Assembly (NCBI RefSeq): GCF_016653355.1
Contig: NZ_NHSK01000165.1
Location: forward strand, 2,077-56,077
Length of the DNA: 54,001 nt
Direction of reading: 5' to 3'
Source: Rhodoplanes elegans
Lineage (GTDB): Bacteria; Pseudomonadota; Alphaproteobacteria; Rhizobiales; Xanthobacteraceae
Shown here one piece after another: positions 1 through 8,837 of this stretch (position 1 is the stretch's first letter; the number at the start of each line of letters is the position of its first letter). The notes under the pieces are model-generated. The model had not been told where the DNA came from and ran no database searches. It saw only the letters and a program-made list of their open reading frames with translations. Made by a program: the position numbers and the translations under genes.

Positions 1-1276
1 CTCCAATCCGGACCTGTTCGCGCCGCCGATCGTCATGACGGCGAACGACTTCCGCTTCTTCGCCAAGACCCAGGCCGAAGCGCTGGGGATCGATGCGACC
101 GTCGTGCTGGAGCCGCTGCGGCGCGACTCGGGGCCGGCGATCGCGGCCGGCGCGGCGCTCGCCCGCAGCCGCGATCCTGGTGCCGTGGTGCTGGCGATCG
201 CGGCCGATCACGTGATTCTCGATCAGGACGTGTTCGAGGCGACCTGCGCGGCGGGCCTCGAGGCCGCCGTCGCGGGGAACATCGTCACGTTCGGCATCCT
301 GCCCGCGTCGCCGAAGACCAGCTACGGCTACATCCGCCGCGGCGAGAGCCTCGGCATCGCGGGCGTCGCCAAGGTCGCCGCCTTCGTCGAGAAGCCGGAC
401 GCCGCCACGGCCGCCCGCTACGTCGCCGACGGCTATCTGTGGAACTCGGGCAACTTCCTGTTCGGCGCCGAGACCCTGCTCTCCGAGCTCGCCCGCTTCG
501 AGCCCGAGATGGCGCGCGCCGTGGTCGCCGCGGTCGACCAGGCCTCGCTCGATCTCGGCTTCGTGCGGCTCGATGCCGAGGCCTTCGGGGCGGCGCCGCA
601 GAAGTCGATCGACTACGCCGTGATGGAGCGCACCGACCGCACCGCCGTGATCGAGGGGCGCTTCCGCTGGTCCGACATCGGCTCGTGGGACGCCGTGTTC
701 GACATCGCCGAGCGCGACGCCGCCGGCAACGTGGTCTCGGGGCCGGCCGCGACCTTCGAGACGCAGGACTGCGTCATCCATGCCGAGGACCGGCTGACCG
801 TGGCGCTCGGCGTCAAGGATCTCGTCATCGTCACCACGCCGGACGCCGTGCTGGTGCTGCCGCGCTCGCGCGCCGAGGACGTGAAAGGCGCGGTCGCGGC
901 GCTCAAGCAGCAGGGCCGCGGCGAGGCGACGGCGCACCGGCTGTGCCATCGCCCGTGGGGTCATTACGACTCGCTCGACCGCGGCGAACGTTATCAGGTA
1001 AAGCGCATCGTCGTGTCGCCGGGCGCCCAGCTCTCGCTGCAGCGGCACTATCACCGGGCCGAGCACTGGGTGGTGGTGCGCGGCACCGCCGAGGTGACGA
1101 CCGGCGACACTACGTCGATCGTGCACGAGAACCAGTCGATCTTCATCCCGATCGGCACGGTCCACCGCCTCGCCAATCCGGGCAAGATCCCGCTCGAGCT
1201 GATCGAGGTGCAGACCGGCAGCTATCTGGGCGAGGACGACATCGTCCGGATCGAGGACGTGTATCGGCGCGAGTGA
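1..1276 (+). CDS. manC: Mannose-1-phosphate guanylyltransferase / mannose-6-phosphate isomerase, 5' truncated by window edge
   Basis: Bifunctional type II enzyme that makes GDP-mannose from mannose-1-phosphate and GTP and may interconvert mannose-6-P and fructose-6-P; it feeds surface-polysaccharide synthesis in the cytoplasm. The frame is open to the left edge (codons from base 2 read SNPDLFAPP before the first internal ATG at 35), so the N-terminal nucleotide-binding part lies outside. The visible part holds the rest of the nucleotidyltransferase domain (FVEKPD, LWNSGNFLF, KSIDYAVMER, RWSDIGSW) and a complete C-terminal cupin with PWGHYDSL, ERYQVKRI, HYHRAEHW and the terminal FIPIGTVHRLANPG region. 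It is followed by a repeat (1311-1433) and the convergent HAD-UbiA gene. The family is clear; whether the isomerase half is active cannot be told. Confidence 0.93.
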   Translation, partial: SNPDLFAPPIVMTANDFRFFAKTQAEALGIDATVVLEPLRRDSGPAIAAGAALARSRDPGAVVLAIAADHVILDQDVFEATCAAGLEAAVAGNIVTFGILPASPKTSYGYIRRGESLGIAGVAKVAAFVEKPDAATAARYVADGYLWNSGNFLFGAETLLSELARFEPEMARAVVAAVDQASLDLGFVRLDAEAFGAAPQKSIDYAVMERTDRTAVIEGRFRWSDIGSWDAVFDIAERDAAGNVVSGPAATFETQDCVIHAEDRLTVALGVKDLVIVTTPDAVLVLPRSRAEDVKGAVAALKQQGRGEATAHRLCHRPWGHYDSLDRGERYQVKRIVVSPGAQLSLQRHYHRAEHWVVVRGTAEVTTGDTTSIVHENQSIFIPIGTVHRLANPGKIPLELIEVQTGSYLGEDDIVRIEDVYRRE

Positions 1277-1310
1277 GACGCGGAGCGCCGACCAACGGCG
1301 CGTTTCCGTC

Positions 1311-1433
1311 CTCACCCTGAGGAGCAAACCGAAGGTTTGCGTCTCGAAGGGCGAGGGCGGCCCCGACGGTCGCCGCGATGGTGCCCACATGGTTCGAGAC
1401 GCGATCCTTCGGATCGCTCCTCACCATGAGGAG
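1311..1433. repeat. Dispersed palindromic repeat, family C copy 1
   Basis: An intergenic element between convergent genes. It begins near CTCACCCTGAGGAG and ends with a 48-base arm starting ACATGGTTCGAGACGCG and ending CACCATGAGGAG. That arm is almost identical to bases 42761-42808, and a divergent copy lies at 45543-45692. Each arm contains a small hairpin (GCGATCC-TTC-GGATCGC here). No coding function is seen. Confidence 0.8.
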
Positions 1434-1482
1434 GGAGGCGGAACAGTGCTCGCGGTCGCCGCCCGAATGCGACACGACGTTT

Positions 1483-2958
1483 TCAGATCGCCCCGAAGAA
1501 GGCGGAGCCGACGATCGCGCCGAGCACCAGGCTGCGCGGATCCTGGAGGGCGAACACCACGGGATCGTCGGCGAGCTCGCCGCGCTGGGCGATGAGCCAG
1601 ATGCGCTGCAGCCACAGCGCCATCAGCACCGGCACGGCATAGAGCCAGACGGTGTGCCGGTAGAAGCCGGACGGGGCCGCGTCGTTCGCGAGATAGAGCA
1701 GCATGATCACCAGCGAGAACAGGCCGGCGCCGACCCCGAAGGCGAGCGTCAGCGGCCAGTCGTCGCCGCGATAGCCGCGGCCGGCGATCTCGTTCGTGTC
1801 GGCCCGGTAGGCGCGGATCACCTCGGCGTGGCGCTTGGCGAGCGCGAGCGACACGAAGAAGGCGAGCGCGAAGGAGAGGAGCCAGGGCGACTGGACGATG
1901 CCGAGCACGGCCGCTCCCATGGCGACCCGCAACGTGAACAGGCCGCCGATGACGAACACGTCGGTGAGCGGCTCGCGCTTCAACACCAGCGAGTAGGCGG
2001 TCGTCAGCGCGAGATAGAGCAGCAGCAGCAGCGCGAAGGCGGGCGACAGGAGGGCGCCGGCGACCAGCGCGGCCGCGATCATCACGGGTGCCGCGACGAG
2101 GCCGAGCGACAGCGGCAGCGCGCCGCTCGCGAACGGCCGGCGCCGCTTGGTCGGATGCCTGCGGTCGGCGGCGAGGTCGGAGATGTCGTTGAGCAGATAG
2201 GTGCCGGACACCATGAGCGACAGCACCAGGAAACCGGCGATCGCGGTCGCGACCTTGTGCGGGTCGTCGAACACGTGGCCGACGAACAGCGGCACGAACA
2301 GCAGGATGTTCTTGGACCACTGGTGGACCCGCATCGCCGCGAGCCAGACACGGACGCCGGGCCGCGGCCGCGACAGGGTGGCGAGCACCGGCGTGCCGCA
2401 GCGCTCGACCTCGGCGGCGACGCGCCGGGACACGTCGCACAGCACCGCGCCGGCGGCGGCGGCGAACAGCGGCAGGTCGGCCGGGCTGTCGCCGGCGTAG
2501 AGGAACCCGTCGGGGAAGCGCTCGCGCAGATGGGCGAGCTTCGCCAGGCCCTTCAGGTTGCGCACGCCGTCGCTGCCGGTGGCGCTGTCGAACAGGCCGA
2601 GCGCCGCGGCGACGCCGTCCGCGACCGCCTGGTCGGCGGCCGTGACGAGATGCACGGCGCGGCCGCGCGCCCGCTCGGTGCGCAGGAGCGCGACGAGCTC
2701 GTCCCGCCACGGCATGTCGGCGAGCTCCAGGATGGCGTGGGCGGCGAGCGTCCGTTTGAAGGCGGCGCGGTCGCGCAGGCCGAGCAGCGCCGTCGCGGCG
2801 GCGCGCGGACTGCGGAACAGCACCGCGCTGAAGCACTCGAACAGCGTGTCGCCGAGCAGCAGCGTGCCGTCGAGGTCGACCACCAGCGGCATCGCGACAG
2901 CGGCCGCGAGACCGGGGTCGTCGCGGCGATCGGAAGCATCGGCAGGGACTGCGAGCAT
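1483..2958 (-). CDS. HAD-family phosphatase fused to UbiA-type polyprenyl-phosphate transferase
   Basis: Predicted membrane protein of 491 residues. The N-terminal HAD domain (about residues 22-200) has the nucleophile motif D28-x-D30-G-T and a later GDSPADL motif. The C-terminal UbiA domain (about 205-490) has N257-D258-xx-D261-xxx-D265 followed by HPTKRRRP, plus several hydrophobic segments. The UbiA part resembles decaprenyl-phosphate phosphoribosyltransferases of the DprE/arabinose pathway, so transfer of a phosphosugar to a polyprenyl phosphate followed by HAD dephosphorylation is a reasonable inference. I chose ATG 2958; an internal ATG at 2892 (MPLVVDLDG) would still keep the whole HAD domain. 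The frame stays open upstream into the next gene, but that extension is antisense-like and was not used. Neighbours are polysaccharide genes. Confidence 0.85.
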   Translation of the reverse strand: MLAVPADASDRRDDPGLAAAVAMPLVVDLDGTLLLGDTLFECFSAVLFRSPRAAATALLGLRDRAAFKRTLAAHAILELADMPWRDELVALLRTERARGRAVHLVTAADQAVADGVAAALGLFDSATGSDGVRNLKGLAKLAHLRERFPDGFLYAGDSPADLPLFAAAAGAVLCDVSRRVAAEVERCGTPVLATLSRPRPGVRVWLAAMRVHQWSKNILLFVPLFVGHVFDDPHKVATAIAGFLVLSLMVSGTYLLNDISDLAADRRHPTKRRRPFASGALPLSLGLVAAPVMIAAALVAGALLSPAFALLLLLYLALTTAYSLVLKREPLTDVFVIGGLFTLRVAMGAAVLGIVQSPWLLSFALAFFVSLALAKRHAEVIRAYRADTNEIAGRGYRGDDWPLTLAFGVGAGLFSLVIMLLYLANDAAPSGFYRHTVWLYAVPVLMALWLQRIWLIAQRGELADDPVVFALQDPRSLVLGAIVGSAFFGAI

Positions 2959-3101
2959 GACGGCGTCCGAGGTCGAGCCGGCATCGTCCGGCCCGGACAG
3001 CTTGGCACAGCTCGCGTTAAAGCCACGTAACGCGCTGAAATCAAAGGATTCCGGCTGTCGTTCGGGCGGCCGGGCGGCCGGCGTCGCGCCCGGTCGCGCG
3101 G

Positions 3102-4184
3102 TCAGACCGCCAGCCGCGCCGTCTCCTCGCGGGCCAACAGGCCGTCGTGGATGTCCTGCAGGGTCCGGCGGATGTCGTGCCTGATGGCCCAGCCCGGATA
3201 GCGCGCCTGGAAGCGGCGCAGGTCGCTGACGTACCAGACATGGTCGCCGATCCGGGCCTCCGGCGCGTAGCGCCAGGCGAGGCGCCGTCCGGCGATCTCC
3301 TCGCACAGCGCGATCGCCTCCAGCATCGAGCAGTTCGCGGCGCGGCCGCCCCCGATGTTGAACACCTCGCCGCTGGGCGGATCGCGCCACACCGCGTCGA
3401 ACGCCGCGATCAGATCGGCCGAGTGGATGTTGTCGCGCACCTGCTTCGCCTTGTGGCCGAACACCGTGTAGGGCCGGCCGCTCAGCGTGCATTTCATCAG
3501 ATAGGCGAGGAAGCCGTGGAGCTGCGTGCCGGAATGGTTCGGGCCGGTGAGGCAGCCGCCGCGGAGCACGGCGGTCTTCAGCCCGAAATAGCGGCCGTAT
3601 TCCTGCACGAGCACGTCGGCCGCGACCTTCGAGGCGCCGAACAGGCTGTGGGTCGACTGGTCGAGTGTCATGCTCTCGTCGATGCCGTGCGCCGCGAAGG
3701 GATGCGACGGGTCGACCTCGAAGCGCGTCTCGGCCTCGATCAGCGGCAGCCGGTTCGGCGTGTCGCCGTAGACCTTGTTGGTCGAGGTGAAGATGAACAC
3801 GGCGTCGGGCGCGTGCTTGCGCATCGCCTCGAGCAGCACCAGCGTGCCGTTGGCGTTGATGGTGAAGTCGGCGCGCGGATCGCGGGCCGCCCAGTCGTGC
3901 GACGGCTGCGCGGCGGTGTGGACGATCAGGGTCAAGGCGCGGCCGTGAGTCGCGAAGATGCGGTCGATCGCGGTCTCGTCACGGATGTCGACGTCGTGGT
4001 GACGGTAGTTTCTCAGACGTTCCGACAGCTGCGCCGACAGCCAGCGGGTCGACGCCTCGGCGCCGAACAGCGTGGCGCGCATGTCGTTGTCGATGCCGAC
4101 CACCCGGTCGAAGAGGCCGCCGAAGTGGAGAACCGATTCGCTGCCGACCAAGCCGCCCGAGCCCGTTACCAGCGCGACCGTCAT
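3102..4184 (-). CDS. NAD-dependent sugar epimerase/dehydratase, CDP-paratose 2-epimerase-like
   Basis: Extended SDR enzyme of 360 residues acting on nucleotide sugars in the cytoplasm. The Rossmann motif GSGGLVGSE is at the N-terminus, followed by [16 protein letters not shown], the [11 protein letters not shown] stretch, then [20 protein letters not shown] and [13 protein letters not shown], a pattern seen in CDP-paratose/CDP-tyvelose epimerases. The start at 4184 is preferred because GGGAGACGGGTGG lies just upstream and the Rossmann fold begins immediately. It is transcribed toward the HAD-UbiA gene, 143 bases away, so the two may form a unit. The substrate is not fixed by the sequence; another NDP-sugar epimerase is possible. 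Confidence 0.85.
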   Translation of the reverse strand: MTVALVTGSGGLVGSESVLHFGGLFDRVVGIDNDMRATLFGAEASTRWLSAQLSERLRNYRHHDVDIRDETAIDRIFATHGRALTLIVHTAAQPSHDWAARDPRADFTINANGTLVLLEAMRKHAPDAVFIFTSTNKVYGDTPNRLPLIEAETRFEVDPSHPFAAHGIDESMTLDQSTHSLFGASKVAADVLVQEYGRYFGLKTAVLRGGCLTGPNHSGTQLHGFLAYLMKCTLSGRPYTVFGHKAKQVRDNIHSADLIAAFDAVWRDPPSGEVFNIGGGRAANCSMLEAIALCEEIAGRRLAWRYAPEARIGDHVWYVSDLRRFQARYPGWAIRHDIRRTLQDIHDGLLAREETARLAV

Positions 4185-4437
4185 CCACCCGTCTCCCGAC
4201 CTGCCGGCCCGGTGCCGACCTTCGGAGAAGCGGCAGATCCAGAATACGTTCCGGTCCTGCACCCGGCGCCGGCCGACAGGGAGGTGCGGTAGCAGGGGAA
4301 CAGCCGGTTTTTATTTGTTCTCCGACGGAACCATTCCGGTCCCCGGCTGTTGAACTCGATCATCGGCCACGACTCCTGGGCGCCGATGGCTGAGAGATGC
4401 TTGTGCTCCCGCCCGTTCGGTGGAACGGAGCACGGCC

Positions 4438-4884
4438 ATGGACGACCGGACCCGCGGTGGGCACCGCGGTCTCGACGACAATGGGGCCTCGGACGCCACC
4501 ATTTCTCTCGGCGACCCGACCTCCGACCGACCGACATCCGACCGACCGGCATCCGTCGCGAGCCACTCGGTCCGGAACGATCCGATCCCCGACGATTCAT
4601 CCCCGCGAGCGATCGTCCCGGTGGTGTTCGCCTCGCGAGCGGCGGTCGCCAAGGCCTTGTCGCGCTTCAAGCCCAGCACCCGGCAGGCGCGTCAGGTCGC
4701 GATGCGCAGCACGTCGGCGGCCGCCTGCACCGAATCGCGCGTGCTGATCGACGGTGCGGCCGAGCGCGTGTCCAGTTCCGATCGCGCCTGCGAAACGCAC
4801 CGGGAGCAAATCTCCAAGAGCCGGGACACCATCGCCCAGACCCGGGCGCTGATCCGCAGGCTCGCGAAGCTTCGCCAGAGCTGA
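4438..4884 (+). CDS. Hypothetical protein with a helical C-terminus
   Basis: I do not recognise a family. The 148-residue product has a disordered, Asp/Ser/Arg-rich N-terminal half and a C-terminal half (from about RAAVAKALSRF) that looks helical and ends RALIRRLAKLRQS. The ATG at 4438 has a GGAG eight to ten bases upstream; a GTG at 4420 in the same frame is possible. The N-terminal part contains a 15-base near-perfect tandem duplication (4522-4551) encoding SDRPT-SDRPA. It lies between the divergent epimerase and the convergent GntR gene. Small DNA-free helical proteins like this are common in rhizobia, but a spurious frame cannot be excluded. Confidence 0.5.
   Translation: MDDRTRGGHRGLDDNGASDATISLGDPTSDRPTSDRPASVASHSVRNDPIPDDSSPRAIVPVVFASRAAVAKALSRFKPSTRQARQVAMRSTSAAACTESRVLIDGAAERVSSSDRACETHREQISKSRDTIAQTRALIRRLAKLRQS
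4522..4551. repeat. 15-bp tandem duplication, two copies
   Basis: TCCGACCGACCGACA is followed directly by TCCGACCGACCGGCA, one mismatch. The duplication is in frame inside the hypothetical gene and adds five residues (SDRPT/SDRPA). Confidence 0.85.
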
Positions 4885-4941
4885 TCGTGAGAAGCCGATC
4901 GCGAATCGTGCCGCATCGTCCGGAGACGGCGACGCGCGCGT

Positions 4942-5694
4942 CTAGCCGGCCGCCTGCATCAGCTTGAGGCGGGCGCGCAGCGCCTCGCGGATGTGGGCGC
5001 GGGCGGCCTGCTCGGCGGCGTCGGGATCGCGTGCCGCGATGGCGGCGACGATCGCGCCATGCTCGGCGATCGCGACCTCCGGCCGGCCGCCGACGCTGAA
5101 CGTCGTCGGCCCCAACACCGCGATGGCGTCCTGCATCTCGCGCAACGCCGCGTCGAGGAAGCGGTTGCGGGCCGCCCGCACGATGGTCTCGTGCAGCGCG
5201 CGGTTGAGCCGCGCCATCTTGCCCGCGTCGTCGGTCGCCGCGGCGAAGCTCTCGGCCAGATCCCGCAGCATGTCGATCTCCGGCGCGGTCGCCTGGGTGG
5301 CGGCGAGGCGGGCGCCGGCGCCTTCGAGAATCTCCCGCATGGCGTAGAGCTCGAGCACCTCGCCGGCGTCGGGCCGGCGCACCACGAGCCCGCGGCCGCC
5401 GGCATGCTCGACCAGCCCCTTGGCGAGCAGCCGGCCGAGCGCCTCGCGCACCGGCGTGCGGCTGACCGCGAGCTTCTCGGCGACCTCGTCCTCGACGATC
5501 CGATCGCCGGGCCGGTAGAGGCCGTCGCGCAGCGCGCCACACAGCGCCCGGAACACGGCTTCGCCGAGCGGCGCGGAACCGCGGTCGAGAGCGGTGCGGT
5601 CCAGCACCGGGCGCGATGGACCGGCCGCGCCCGAGTCCGCGCCTTTGCCCTCCGGCTGCCCGTCTCGGCCTGCTGCCGCCTTGGTTCGCGCCAC
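4942..5694 (-). CDS. GntR-family transcriptional regulator, FadR/FCD subgroup
   Basis: DNA-binding regulator of 250 residues. The N-terminal winged helix (GEAVFRALCGALRDGLYRPGDRIVEDEVAEKLAVSRTPVREAL, given here only as landmarks GDRI, VSRTPVREAL) is followed by an all-helical FCD ligand-binding domain with the NRALHE and HxxI histidine positions that bind metal in this family. The GTG at 5694 is chosen because a strong GGAGGT sits six bases upstream; an upstream ATG at 5748 in the same frame has no such site. It is divergent from the TcuA-like gene, and the gap holds an 18-of-20 palindrome (5778-5797). I infer that it represses that operon and responds to a carboxylate. Confidence 0.88.
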   Translation of the reverse strand: MARTKAAAGRDGQPEGKGADSGAAGPSRPVLDRTALDRGSAPLGEAVFRALCGALRDGLYRPGDRIVEDEVAEKLAVSRTPVREALGRLLAKGLVEHAGGRGLVVRRPDAGEVLELYAMREILEGAGARLAATQATAPEIDMLRDLAESFAAATDDAGKMARLNRALHETIVRAARNRFLDAALREMQDAIAVLGPTTFSVGGRPEVAIAEHGAIVAAIAARDPDAAEQAARAHIREALRARLKLMQAAG

Positions 5695-5760
5695 CGTCCA
5701 CCTCCACGCGGGTCGTCTGCCGCGACTCGCCTGCCGCCATTCCAGCATCGCGCATGCCGG

Positions 5761-5797
5761 TTGACGACGGCGTCCTTTCGTATTCTATAGTATACGA
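5761..5797. promoter_or_regulatory. Candidate promoter and GntR operator palindrome
   Basis: Bases 5778-5797 read TCGTATTC-TATAGTATACGA, which matches its own reverse complement at 18 of 20 positions, in an AT-rich island between divergent regulator and target. A TTGACG at 5761-5766 and the TATAGT at 5786-5791 could be -35/-10 elements on the plus strand, though the 19-base spacer is long. The palindrome would overlap the -10, as expected for a repressor site. This is inferred from position and symmetry only. Confidence 0.5.
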
Positions 5798-5853
5798 TCG
5801 GATTCGATAGCGTCGAGCCCGGTGAAGGGCGGGTCCGAGCGAGGAGCGGAGCG

Positions 5854-7353
5854 ATGAGCGAGTTGCCGTCCAGCGTGGACGTGGTGGTGGTGGGCGGCGG
5901 CAACGCGGCGTTCTGCGCGGCGCTGGCGGCGGCCGAGAAGGGCGTCTCGGTGCTGGTGCTGGAACGCGCCCCGGAGGACGAGGCCGGGGGCAACTCGCGC
6001 TTCACGGCGGGCGCCTTCCGCTGCGTCTACGACGGCGTCGACGACCTGCGGGCGCTGATGCCCGATCTCACCGACCAGGAGGTCGCGGTCACCGACTTCG
6101 GCACCTACACGGCCGACAAGTTCTTCGACGACATGGGCCGGGTCACCGAGTACCGGACCGACCCGGACCTATGCGAGCTGCTGGTGACGCGGAGCCGCGA
6201 GACGATGCTGTGGATGCGCGGCAAGGGGGTGCGGTTCGCGCCGATCTACGGTCGCCAGGCCTACAAGGTCGACGGCCGCTTCAAGTTCTGGGGCGGCCTG
6301 ACGGTCGAGGCCTGGGGCGGCGGGCCGGGGCTGGTCGAGGCGCTGACCACGGCGGCCCGCAAGACCGGCATCCAGGTCGTCTACGAGGCGCGCGCGACCG
6401 CGCTGATCGCCGACGACGACGGCGTCAAGGGCGTGCGGGTCCGCCACCAGGGCAAGACCCGCGAGATCGCGGCGAAGGCCGTGGTGCTCGCCGCCGGCGG
6501 CTTTCAGGCCAACACCGAATGGCGCACCCGCTATCTCGGGCCGACCTGGGAGCTCGCGAAGATCCGCGGCACCCGCTTCAACACCGGCGACGGGATCGAG
6601 ATGGCCCTGAAGGTCGGCGCGATGGCGACCGGCAACTGGTCGGGCTCGCACGCGGTCGGCTGGGACCGCAACGCGCCGGAGTTCGGCGACCTCGCGGTCG
6701 GCGACAATTTCCAGAAGCACTCCTATCCGTGGGGCATCATGCTCAACGCGAACGGTGAGCGCTTCGTCGACGAGGGCGCCGACTTCCGCAACTACACCTA
6801 CGCGAAGTACGGCCGCGTGATCCTGATGCAGCCGGGCCAGTTCGCCTGGCAGGTGTTCGACGCCAAGATCATCCCGATGCTGCGCGACGAGTACCGCATC
6901 AAGCAGGTGACGAAGGTGCGGGCCGACACGCTCGAGGAGCTGGTGCAGAAGCTCGAGGACGTGAACGCCGACAAGGCGCTGGCGACCATCAAGGCGTACA
7001 ACGCCGCCGTGATGACCGACGTGCCGTTCGATCCGAACGTCAAGGACGGCCGCGGCACGCGCGGCCTCGCCGTGAACAAGACCAACTGGGCCAACACGAT
7101 CGACACGCCGCCGTTCGAGGCCTTCGCGGTGACCTGCGGCATCACCTTCACGTTCGGCGGCCTGAAGGTCGACACGGCCGCGCAGGTGATCGACACCGAC
7201 GGGCGCGTCATTCCGGGCCTGTGCGCCGCCGGTGAGCTGGTCGGCGGGCTGTTCTATTTCAACTATCCGGGCGGCACCGGCCTGATGGCCGGCTCGGTGT
7301 TCGGCCGCATCGCGGGCGACAGCGCGGGGGCGCGCGCGTCGGCGATGCGCTGA
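5854..7353 (+). CDS. tcuA: FAD-dependent dehydrogenase, TcuA-like (tricarballylate dehydrogenase family)
   Basis: Flavoprotein of 499 residues from the fumarate-reductase/succinate-dehydrogenase flavoprotein superfamily. The N-terminus has the dinucleotide-binding motif VVVVGGGNAAFCAALAAAEKG (see residues 9-29), then ERAPEDEAGGNSRFTAGAFR, typical of TcuA. The C-terminal region FGGLKVDTAAQVIDTDGRVIPGLCAAGEL followed by FNYPGGTGLMAGSVFGRIAG is the usual FAD-binding end. GAGGAG seven bases before the ATG supports the start. In Salmonella TcuA oxidises tricarballylate to cis-aconitate and needs TcuB; no tcuB is visible here, so the substrate may be another carboxylate. The Bug binding protein downstream and the FCD regulator upstream fit a carboxylate-use module. 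Confidence 0.8.
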   Translation: MSELPSSVDVVVVGGGNAAFCAALAAAEKGVSVLVLERAPEDEAGGNSRFTAGAFRCVYDGVDDLRALMPDLTDQEVAVTDFGTYTADKFFDDMGRVTEYRTDPDLCELLVTRSRETMLWMRGKGVRFAPIYGRQAYKVDGRFKFWGGLTVEAWGGGPGLVEALTTAARKTGIQVVYEARATALIADDDGVKGVRVRHQGKTREIAAKAVVLAAGGFQANTEWRTRYLGPTWELAKIRGTRFNTGDGIEMALKVGAMATGNWSGSHAVGWDRNAPEFGDLAVGDNFQKHSYPWGIMLNANGERFVDEGADFRNYTYAKYGRVILMQPGQFAWQVFDAKIIPMLRDEYRIKQVTKVRADTLEELVQKLEDVNADKALATIKAYNAAVMTDVPFDPNVKDGRGTRGLAVNKTNWANTIDTPPFEAFAVTCGITFTFGGLKVDTAAQVIDTDGRVIPGLCAAGELVGGLFYFNYPGGTGLMAGSVFGRIAGDSAGARASAMR

Positions 7354-7681
7354 CGAACACTCCGGGGCACGTGAACAGACGAACGAAGGCTGGACGCTCG
7401 GCGGTCGGACCGGCCTTCGACCGCCCTCGCCCGCAGATCGGCGCGGTGCTGCCTCGAGTCCGCTCGGGACGGCCGCCGTCTCGGCGGGTGAGGGCGGTAG
7501 CCCTTCACGCGCCGGCTTCGGTGTGACCCGGCCGAACGACGACACCTCCGGCGGAATTGCGAACCCGCGCGGAGACGACGGCACGACGCAGCTCTGATCA
7601 GAACCCCAAGGCCTGCCACCGGCAGGCCGAACAACGGGGCGGCTGCGCGTGATGGAGCGAAACGCAGTCCAGGAGGGTCCC
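7354..7681. other. 328-base gap with two small inverted repeats
   Basis: No gene seen. Bases 7593-7602 form a perfect 10-base palindrome (TCTGATCAGA) and 7610-7628 form an 8-bp hairpin GGCCTGCC-ACC-GGCAGGCC without a T run. They may belong to the leader of the binding-protein gene. Confidence 0.5.
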
Positions 7682-8728
7682 ATGTCGACCAACAGTCAGT
7701 CGACCGACAGTCGCATTGCGTCTCGGCGCACGATGACGCGCCGTGCCGCCGGCCGCGCCTGCCTCGGCGTTGTCATGGCCGGTCTCGCGTGCCTCGTTGC
7801 ACCGCCGATCGCCGCGGCCCAGCCGCAGGATTATCCGAACCGCCCGATCACGCTGGTGGTGCCGTTCCCGCCGGGCGGCTCGACCAGCATCGTCGGCCGG
7901 CTCGTCGCCGACAAGATGGGCGAGGTGCTCGGCCAGCAGATCGTCGTCGACAATCGCGGCGGCGCCGGCGGCACCGTCGCGGCGCGCGCGTTCACCCGTG
8001 CAGCACCGGACGGCTACACGCTGCTGTTCGGCTATTCGGGCACGATCGCGATCGGCCCGAGCCTCTATCCGGCCGCCGGTTTCGATCCGCGCAAGGACTT
8101 CGCCCCGATCGGCATGATCGGCACCGCGCCGGCCGTTCTGGTCGTGCATCCGAGCTTCGATATCGCATCAGCCGGCGCTCTGGTCGCACGCGCCAAGGAG
8201 AAGCCCGGCCAAATCGCTTACGGCTCCGCCGGCGTCGGCACCGTGACGCACATCGCCGGCGAGCTGTTCGTCGCCATGTCGGGCGCGAAGCTCACCCACG
8301 TGCCGTATCGCGGCTCCGGTCCGGTGCTCAACGACCTGATCGGCGGCCACATCAAGATGTCGTTCACGCCCATCCCGGCCGTGCACGCCATGGTGCAGAG
8401 CGGCAGCCTGAAGGCCCTCGCGGTGACGAGCGCGCAACGCTCGTCCCTGATGCCCAGCGTGCCGACCGTGTCGGAGACGGGATTGCCCGGCTACGAGGTG
8501 GTGCTGCGCTACGGCCTGCTCGCGCCGGCCGGCACGCCGCGCGCGATCGTCGATGCGCTCAACAAGGCGCTGCGCACGGCGCTCGCCTCCGACGACCTGA
8601 AGAAGCGCCTCGCCCACGAGGGCGCCGAGGTGCTGCCGAGCTCGCCCGAAGAGTACGCCGCCGACATCGACCGCGAGGAGACCAAGTGGTCGAAGGTGAT
8701 CCGCGACGCCGGCATCAAGGCCGAATAG
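7682..8728 (+). CDS. Bug-family (tripartite tricarboxylate transporter) substrate-binding protein
   Basis: Periplasmic solute receptor of 348 residues. An unusually long N-region with a twin-arginine-like SRRTMTRRAAGR precedes a hydrophobic signal segment ending APPIAAAQ. The mature part has the family landmarks DYPNRPITLVVPFPPGGSTS, VVDNRGGAGG, APDGYTLL and GGHIKMSF. Start at 7682 is fixed by AGGAGG five bases upstream; an earlier in-frame ATG at 7649 has none. It lies 328 bases after the TcuA-like gene on the same strand. No TctA/TctB membrane subunits are present in the window, so it is an orphan receptor or uses a distant permease. The ligand is unknown. Confidence 0.88.
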   Translation: MSTNSQSTDSRIASRRTMTRRAAGRACLGVVMAGLACLVAPPIAAAQPQDYPNRPITLVVPFPPGGSTSIVGRLVADKMGEVLGQQIVVDNRGGAGGTVAARAFTRAAPDGYTLLFGYSGTIAIGPSLYPAAGFDPRKDFAPIGMIGTAPAVLVVHPSFDIASAGALVARAKEKPGQIAYGSAGVGTVTHIAGELFVAMSGAKLTHVPYRGSGPVLNDLIGGHIKMSFTPIPAVHAMVQSGSLKALAVTSAQRSSLMPSVPTVSETGLPGYEVVLRYGLLAPAGTPRAIVDALNKALRTALASDDLKKRLAHEGAEVLPSSPEEYAADIDREETKWSKVIRDAGIKAE

Positions 8729-8778
8729 CGCCGCGGCGGCGCGTCGGCTCGACGTCGCGGCGTCCTCGACGTGAAAGA

Positions 8779-8802
8779 AAAGGCGGGCTTTCGCCCGCCT
8801 TT
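8779..8802. terminator. Bidirectional terminator hairpin
   Basis: A perfect 10-bp stem AAAGGCGGGC / GCCCGCCTTT with loop TTTC. A-rich on the left and T-rich on the right, it sits between the convergent Bug gene (ends 8728) and the Tyr/Gly-rich gene (ends 8838), and can serve both. Confidence 0.85.
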
Positions 8803-8837
8803 CAGATTCGCTCCTGCGCTCCGATGACGATCGCAGA

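Noticed and set aside
1378-3030. Plus-strand frame of 550 codons
   Set aside because: Charged, motif-free translation antisense to the well-supported HAD-UbiA gene.
2959-3492. N-terminal extension of the HAD-UbiA gene to 3492
   Set aside because: The extension overlaps the epimerase gene and reads as its Arg-rich shadow; the HAD domain begins after 2958.
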